Assembly: GCA_964493945.1 (NCBI GenBank)
Contig: CAZBQG010000160.1
Coordinates: 1 to 10,187 of the forward strand
Direction of reading: 5' to 3'
Source of the DNA: CAZBQG01 sp964493945
GTDB lineage: Bacteria > Pseudomonadota > Alphaproteobacteria > Rhodospirillales > UBA2165
Length of the DNA: 10,187 nt
Shown here: in pieces, positions 6,243 through 10,187 of the stretch
Layout: every line of letters begins with the position of its first letter
Numbering within the stretch: position 1 is the stretch's first letter
Position numbers and translations under genes: made by a program
Notes under the pieces: generated by a model
Databases searched by the model: none
What the model saw: only the letters and a program-made list of their open reading frames with translations
What the model was told of the DNA's origin: nothing

Positions 6243-8513
6243 TCAAATGAGGACTCCGTGATCCAAAGCGAATTCGCGCATCCGCTCCCTGAGGCTGTGT
6301 TCGGCCCCATCCTCCAACTGCTCTAGATAGCGTTCCAGGTCTCTGAGAGAGAGGCTCCGGATCATGGCTTTGACCGGCCCAATGGCGGAAGGCGCCATGG
6401 ACAAATTGCGCAAACCAAGACCGGCCAGAACCATGGCGTCCAGCGGCCGGCTGGCCATTTCACCGCAAAGCCCAATGGGTTTTTGCGCCGCCCCGGCCTG
6501 TTTGATCAGGTTGGAAAGAAAATTAAGCGCGGCCGGCGACAAACTGTCATAGCGGTCCGCGATCGAGGGACTGCCCCGGTCGGAGGCGAAAAGAAACTGA
6601 AATAAATCATTGGAACCGACCGAAAGGAAATCGACCCGGTCCAGAAGCTGGGGCAACTGAAAGGCCAGGGCAGGCACCTCGAACATGGTGCCCACCGAAA
6701 GCTCGCCCGGCAGCTTCCGCTTGCGCTCTTCCGCCCGGACAAGTTCCCGGTCCAGCAAGGCCCTTGCCGCGTCGAATTCGGCGACTTCGCTGATCATGGG
6801 GAACATGATGCAAAGATCGCGCCCCGCCGCCGCCTTGATCAGGGCGCGCAACTGGTGGCGCAAGACGACGGGACGATCGAGGGCGACGCGGATCGCGCGC
6901 CATCCCATGGCCGGGTTTTCCTCGGCCCGGTCTTCCCAATAAGGCATGCGCTTATCGCCACCCATATCCAGGGTACGGAAGACCACCCGGCGGCCTTCCA
7001 TTTGATCGAATATCCGTTCATAGAGTTCAGCTTGGCGGTTTACATCGGGATATTCGGTGGCGTCCATGAAAGGAATTTCGGTGCGGTAGAGGCCAATCCC
7101 GTCGGCGCCCGTGTCCTGGACGGTTTGCAGGTCGGCCAGCAGGCCGGCATTGATGTTCAGGGATATCCGCACGCCGTCCTTGGTTTCGGCTGGTGCATCG
7201 CGCAAGGAGGCATAGGCCGCGACGCGCTGGGCGCGCACCCGCAAGGTCTCGACGAAGGCCTCGCGGGCTTCATCGGCCGGGCGGATATGGACCTGGGCAT
7301 TATCGCCATCGACGATCACCGTATCGCCGAGGCCGATCAGCTCCAGCGCATCGGGGGCACGGCCAACCACCGGTATATCCAGCGCGCGGGCGACGATGGC
7401 CACATGGGTGGTGGCCGACCCTTCCTCCAGGACCAATCCGCGAAGCCGCGTGCGGTCGTAATCAAGCAGCTCGACGGGACCCAAATTGCGCGCGATGAGG
7501 ATCATATTTTCAGGCAAATCCTCTGCGTCGGTGGCCTGTTCGGTGCCGATCAGGTGGGCCAGAAGCCGGTTGGCCAGATCGTCAAAATCATGCAGCCGCT
7601 CGCGCAGATAAGGATCGCTCAAATTGCGGAACCGGGCACGGGTATCGGTATGCACCTTGTCGACAGCGCCTTCCGCCGTCAGTCCGCCATTTATGGCCTC
7701 GGCGATGCGCCCCAGCCAGCCCGCATCCTCGGCGAACATGCGGTAGGTTTCCAGCACATCGCGATGCTCCCCGCCATCGGCCATATCCGAATCCGCAAGC
7801 AAGTCATCGATGGCCCCATGCATATCGGCCACCGCCGTCTCAAAACGAAGCATCTCGGCTTCCGGACTGTCAGCGATCAGCCGATGAATGGGACGGTGGC
7901 GTTCGTGGCGCACGGCCGAGCCGATGGCCAATCCGCCGTTCAGGCGCACCCCATCCAGGGAGACCGGCGTCAGGGCACCGCCATCCACGGCATGCATTTC
8001 ATCGCGGCTGATGACCTCCTCGCCGACGACCAATTCGGCCAGCACCATGGCGATGGTCTGCATGGTCTCGATTTCTTCTTCCGTATAATGGCGCTGGGTG
8101 CGGTTTTGCACGACCAGCACGCCCAGCACCAGGCCACCACGGAGCACCGGCACGCCTAAAAGGGAATGATAGATTTCCTCACCGGTTTCCGGGCGGAAGG
8201 CGAAATTGGCATGGCTTTGGGCATCGGCCAGGGCCAGGGGCCTAGCCTGAGCGGCGATGGTACCGACCAGCCCCTCGCCCACCTGCAATCTGGTTATGTG
8301 GGTGGCGGTGGGCTTCAGGCCTTGGGTCGCGTAAAGTTCCAGCACCTCGCCGGCGCGCTGGACGTATAAGGAGCAGACCTCGGCCACCAGATCGGTGGCG
8401 ATGGCGCTGACCACCCGGTCGAGGCGTTCCTGAACCGTGCCGGTTCCGGCCAGGATGTCGCGCAGGCGGGCAAGAAGCCGCCTGGATCCGCTGGTGATGG
8501 GGGGACGGGCCAC
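6243..8513 (-). CDS. ptsP: Phosphoenolpyruvate–protein phosphotransferase PtsP (enzyme I of the nitrogen PTS)
   Basis: PtsP (EI-Ntr) takes phosphate from PEP and passes it to NPr, starting the regulatory PTS-Ntr chain that reports nitrogen state and, in Caulobacter, feeds into (p)ppGpp control. The 756-residue product has the family layout. An N-terminal GAF domain (about 25–165) senses glutamine in studied relatives. A phosphotransfer domain follows with the active histidine H370 in GSATTHVAIVARAL. The PEP-binding barrel comes last, with GLYRTEIPFM (474–483), TLDMGGDK (514–521), GSNDLFQF (633–640) and the catalytic cysteine C683 in GLCGEMAS. All key residues are present, so it should be active. 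The GAF domain separates it from sugar-PTS enzyme I. Translation starts at a GTG (8513) 28 bp after the lysC stop, with AGGAAA about ten bases upstream; it is probably cotranscribed with lysC. Confidence 0.97.
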   Translation of the reverse strand: MARPPITSGSRRLLARLRDILAGTGTVQERLDRVVSAIATDLVAEVCSLYVQRAGEVLELYATQGLKPTATHITRLQVGEGLVGTIAAQARPLALADAQSHANFAFRPETGEEIYHSLLGVPVLRGGLVLGVLVVQNRTQRHYTEEEIETMQTIAMVLAELVVGEEVISRDEMHAVDGGALTPVSLDGVRLNGGLAIGSAVRHERHRPIHRLIADSPEAEMLRFETAVADMHGAIDDLLADSDMADGGEHRDVLETYRMFAEDAGWLGRIAEAINGGLTAEGAVDKVHTDTRARFRNLSDPYLRERLHDFDDLANRLLAHLIGTEQATDAEDLPENMILIARNLGPVELLDYDRTRLRGLVLEEGSATTHVAIVARALDIPVVGRAPDALELIGLGDTVIVDGDNAQVHIRPADEAREAFVETLRVRAQRVAAYASLRDAPAETKDGVRISLNINAGLLADLQTVQDTGADGIGLYRTEIPFMDATEYPDVNRQAELYERIFDQMEGRRVVFRTLDMGGDKRMPYWEDRAEENPAMGWRAIRVALDRPVVLRHQLRALIKAAAGRDLCIMFPMISEVAEFDAARALLDRELVRAEERKRKLPGELSVGTMFEVPALAFQLPQLLDRVDFLSVGSNDLFQFLFASDRGSPSIADRYDSLSPAALNFLSNLIKQAGAAQKPIGLCGEMASRPLDAMVLAGLGLRNLSMAPSAIGPVKAMIRSLSLRDLERYLEQLEDGAEHSLRERMREFALDHGVLI

Positions 8514-8541
8514 GGCAGGGCTTTCCTATCCGGTCTTCAGT

Positions 8542-9762
8542 TCACTCATCGTCCAGCCCGTAGGCCGTGTGCAGGGCACGGAGCGCCAACTCCGTATATT
8601 CCTCTCCGACCAGGACGCTGACCTTGATCTCGGAGGTCGAAATCACCTGGATGTTGATACCTTTCTCGGCCAGGGCCGAGAACATGGTCTGGGCGACGCC
8701 CGCATGACTGCGCATGCCCACGCCAACGACCGAAATCTTGGCCACATCCCCATCGGAAATCACCGCATCGATGCCCATTTCACCGTGCTTGCGTTCCAAA
8801 ACATCAAGGGCGCCGGCCAGATCATCCTGGCCCACGGTGAAGGTCAGATCGGTTCCCCCTCCGCCATGGGAGATATTTTGCACGATCATGTCCACATTGA
8901 TGTTGGCCTCGGCCAGGGGGCCGAAAATGGCCGCCGCCACGCCCGGCTGGTCGGCCACATTGACCAGGGTGATCTTGGCTTCGTCCCGGGAATGGGAAAT
9001 ACCGCTGATGGTTTGATGTTCCACAATTTCATCCTCGCTGACAACAAAGGTTCCAGGCACCTCCTTGAAGGTAGAGCGCACCTGCATGCGAACGCCCAAA
9101 TTCATGGCCAGTTCGACGGATCTTGTATGCAGGACCTTGGCGCCCAGCGACGCCATTTCCAGCATTTCCTCATAGGTGATACTATCCAGCTTGCGGGCCC
9201 GGCTGACGATGCGCGGGTCGCTCGTATAGATTCCTTCCACATCGGTATAGATATCGCAGCGTTCCGCCCCCAGGGCGCCGGCCAGGGCGACGGCCGAAAT
9301 GTCCGATCCGCCGCGCCCCAGGGTGGTGATCCGCCGATCCGGCCCCAGCCCCTGAAAACCGGCCAGCACGCCCACCTCGCCGCCGCCGAGGCTTTCCACC
9401 AGCCGCCCGCAATCGATATCCGTGATGCGCGCCTTGGCGTGCATTCCGTTGGTCTCCACCGGCAGCTGCCAGCCTTGCCAGGAGCGGGCCGGCACGCCCA
9501 ATTCCTGGAGCGCCAGAGCCATCAGCCCGGATGAGACCTGCTCGCCCGCCGAAACCACCACGTCATATTCGCGGGCATCGGGAAGGGGGCCCATCTCACC
9601 GGTCAAGCCGACCATGGAATTGGTAACCCCGGCCATGGCCGAGACCACCACGGCCACCTGATTGCCGGCGTCGGTTTCGTGCTTCACCCTCAGGGCGGCT
9701 TTCTTGATATGATCAATATCCGCGACGGAGGTTCCGCCGAATTTTTGAACAATTCGCGCCAT
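8542..9762 (-). CDS. lysC: Aspartate kinase
   Basis: Aspartokinase phosphorylates aspartate, the first step toward lysine, threonine, methionine and diaminopimelate for the cell wall. The 406-residue protein is of the monofunctional LysC type, not fused to homoserine dehydrogenase. The kinase domain begins with VQKFGGTSVAD (5–15) and contains GRGGSD (149–154) and TDVEGIYTSDPR (173–184). Two ACT regulatory domains lie at about 264–325 (ITLVNVADQPGVAAAIF) and 342–400 (ISVVGVGMRSHAGVAQTMF), the fold through which lysine and/or threonine inhibit such enzymes. The ATG at 9762 gives the standard MARIVQKFGGTS start, with GGATAG a few bases upstream. It is the first gene of the minus-strand run and is divergent from ubiG, an arrangement common in alphaproteobacteria. 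Confidence 0.98.
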   Translation of the reverse strand: MARIVQKFGGTSVADIDHIKKAALRVKHETDAGNQVAVVVSAMAGVTNSMVGLTGEMGPLPDAREYDVVVSAGEQVSSGLMALALQELGVPARSWQGWQLPVETNGMHAKARITDIDCGRLVESLGGGEVGVLAGFQGLGPDRRITTLGRGGSDISAVALAGALGAERCDIYTDVEGIYTSDPRIVSRARKLDSITYEEMLEMASLGAKVLHTRSVELAMNLGVRMQVRSTFKEVPGTFVVSEDEIVEHQTISGISHSRDEAKITLVNVADQPGVAAAIFGPLAEANINVDMIVQNISHGGGGTDLTFTVGQDDLAGALDVLERKHGEMGIDAVISDGDVAKISVVGVGMRSHAGVAQTMFSALAEKGINIQVISTSEIKVSVLVGEEYTELALRALHTAYGLDDE

Positions 9763-9830
9763 TTTAGACTATCCGTGCCGAAGACCCGCCTCTGAATCGG
9801 CGTGCGGGACCGCCTGCCAGCCTTTTCCTG

Positions 9831-9866
9831 CCGCCGGCTTGGTCAGGGCCGCCGGCTTGGTCAGGG
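9831..9866. repeat. Two tandem copies of an 18-bp sequence in the lysC–ubiG spacer
   Basis: CCGCCGGCTTGGTCAGGG occurs at 9831–9848 and again, identically, at 9849–9866. It looks like a recent local duplication. The second copy supplies the −35 element of the ubiG promoter candidate. Confidence 0.95.
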
Positions 9867-9885
9867 CCGAACGAACGCGTATACA
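9857..9885 (+). promoter_or_regulatory. Candidate promoter for ubiG
   Basis: TTGGTC (9857–9862) lies 17 bases before TATACA (9880–9885) on the plus strand, roughly 70–85 bp ahead of ubiG. The −35 match is only moderate (3 of 6). The spacing and the AT-rich −10 in a GC-rich spacer make it plausible. No convincing promoter for lysC was found on the other strand. Confidence 0.35.
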
Positions 9886-9955
9886 TACCCTCTCAGGCTA
9901 TTTTAGGCAAGAGTGGGGACTTTTTCAGGCATCACGCCTGGATCGGATATGGGAT

Positions 9956-9959
9956 GGAG
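9956..9959 (+). promoter_or_regulatory. Ribosome binding site for ubiG
   Basis: GGAG ends nine bases before the ATG at 9969 and overlaps the earlier in-frame ATG at 9954, which itself lacks a clear site. This favours 9969 as the main start. Confidence 0.5.
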
Positions 9960-9968
9960 AAGCAAGCC

Positions 9969-10187
9969 ATGGAGCGCCAGTCGGGCACGGCGGCAGCGGA
10001 CGAAGTTGAGCGGTTTGCGGCCCTGGCCGAGGCCTGGTGGGACGAGGAAGGCGGTTTTGCGCCACTCCACCGGATCAATCCCCTGCGAACGGCGTTCATC
10101 CGCGAACAGCTCTTGGCTCATTTCGGGCTGGATGCCTCGAACAACACGCCGCTTGCGGGTTTGAGTCTGCTGGATATCGGCTGCGGC
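9969..10187 (+). CDS. ubiG: Ubiquinone biosynthesis O-methyltransferase UbiG (N-terminal part, cut by window edge)
   Basis: UbiG performs the two SAM-dependent O-methylations in ubiquinone synthesis. Only 73 codons are in the window. They show the family's N-terminal pattern: EVERFAALAEAWWDEEGGF followed by PLHRINPLRTAFI. The sequence reaches the start of the SAM-binding loop, LLDIGCG, at the last residues before the edge. The WWD and the PLHRINPLR block separate it from generic methyltransferases. I chose the ATG at 9969 for its GGAG; an in-frame ATG at 9954 would add five residues (MEKQA). It is the only plus-strand gene here and is transcribed away from lysC. Nothing unusual is visible in this fragment. 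Confidence 0.95.
   Translation, partial: MERQSGTAAADEVERFAALAEAWWDEEGGFAPLHRINPLRTAFIREQLLAHFGLDASNNTPLAGLSLLDIGCG

Noticed and set aside
6855..8159. Plus-strand open frame of 434 codons opposite ptsP
   Set aside because: Composition artefact of high-GC codon use on the opposite strand; ptsP has all catalytic motifs and this frame has none.
8437..9534. Plus-strand open frame of 365 codons opposite lysC
   Set aside because: Antisense shadow of lysC, without recognisable domains or a ribosome site.
9926..9940. CAGGC/GCCTG hairpin next to TTTTT as a terminator
   Set aside because: The T run precedes the stem on the plus strand and becomes an A run after it on the minus strand, so neither orientation gives a terminator.

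Overview
The window looks like the chromosome of an alphaproteobacterium, most likely near Rhodospirillales. The evidence is the high GC content, the run lysC–ptsP…hisS–prfA–prmC with ubiG divergent from lysC (an order I know from this class), and protein sequences typical of the class. The lineage is inferred from gene order and protein signatures; no search was run. All genes but one read on the minus strand. There are no tRNAs, rRNAs, insertion sequences, phage genes or CRISPR arrays.

Layout from right to left, which is the direction of transcription: ubiG starts at the right edge on the plus strand and is cut by the window end. A 206-bp divergent spacer with an 18-bp tandem duplication separates it from lysC (aspartokinase). 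Then come ptsP (enzyme I of the nitrogen phosphotransferase system) and a 242-bp spacer whose distal half is AT-rich and carries a good promoter candidate plus a TTAA-N7-TTAA box. Next are a rodZ-like gene interrupted by a 100-N assembly gap inside a 15-bp tandem repeat, hisS, a glutamyl-tRNA reductase homologue, prfA and prmC. The last runs off the left edge.

Two groups of functions are visible. hisS, prfA and prmC serve translation: histidine charging, termination at UAA/UAG, and methylation of the release-factor GGQ glutamine. prfA and prmC, and the hemA homologue and prfA, each overlap by the four bases GTGA, which suggests translational coupling. lysC, ptsP and rodZ cover aspartate-family amino acids, nitrogen signalling and cell shape.

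The most interesting item is the hemA homologue. It keeps the full three-domain glutamyl-tRNA reductase scaffold and sits in the hemA–prfA–prmC order known from gammaproteobacteria. However, the catalytic cysteine is serine (residue 57), and several other substrate- or NADPH-site signatures are changed. Alphaproteobacteria normally make 5-aminolevulinate by the other (Shemin) route, so this may be an intact but repurposed relic of the C5 pathway. Other points for follow-up are the repeat-caused assembly gap, a possible CtrA box in the rodZ promoter, and the absence of ispG from its usual place between rodZ and hisS.
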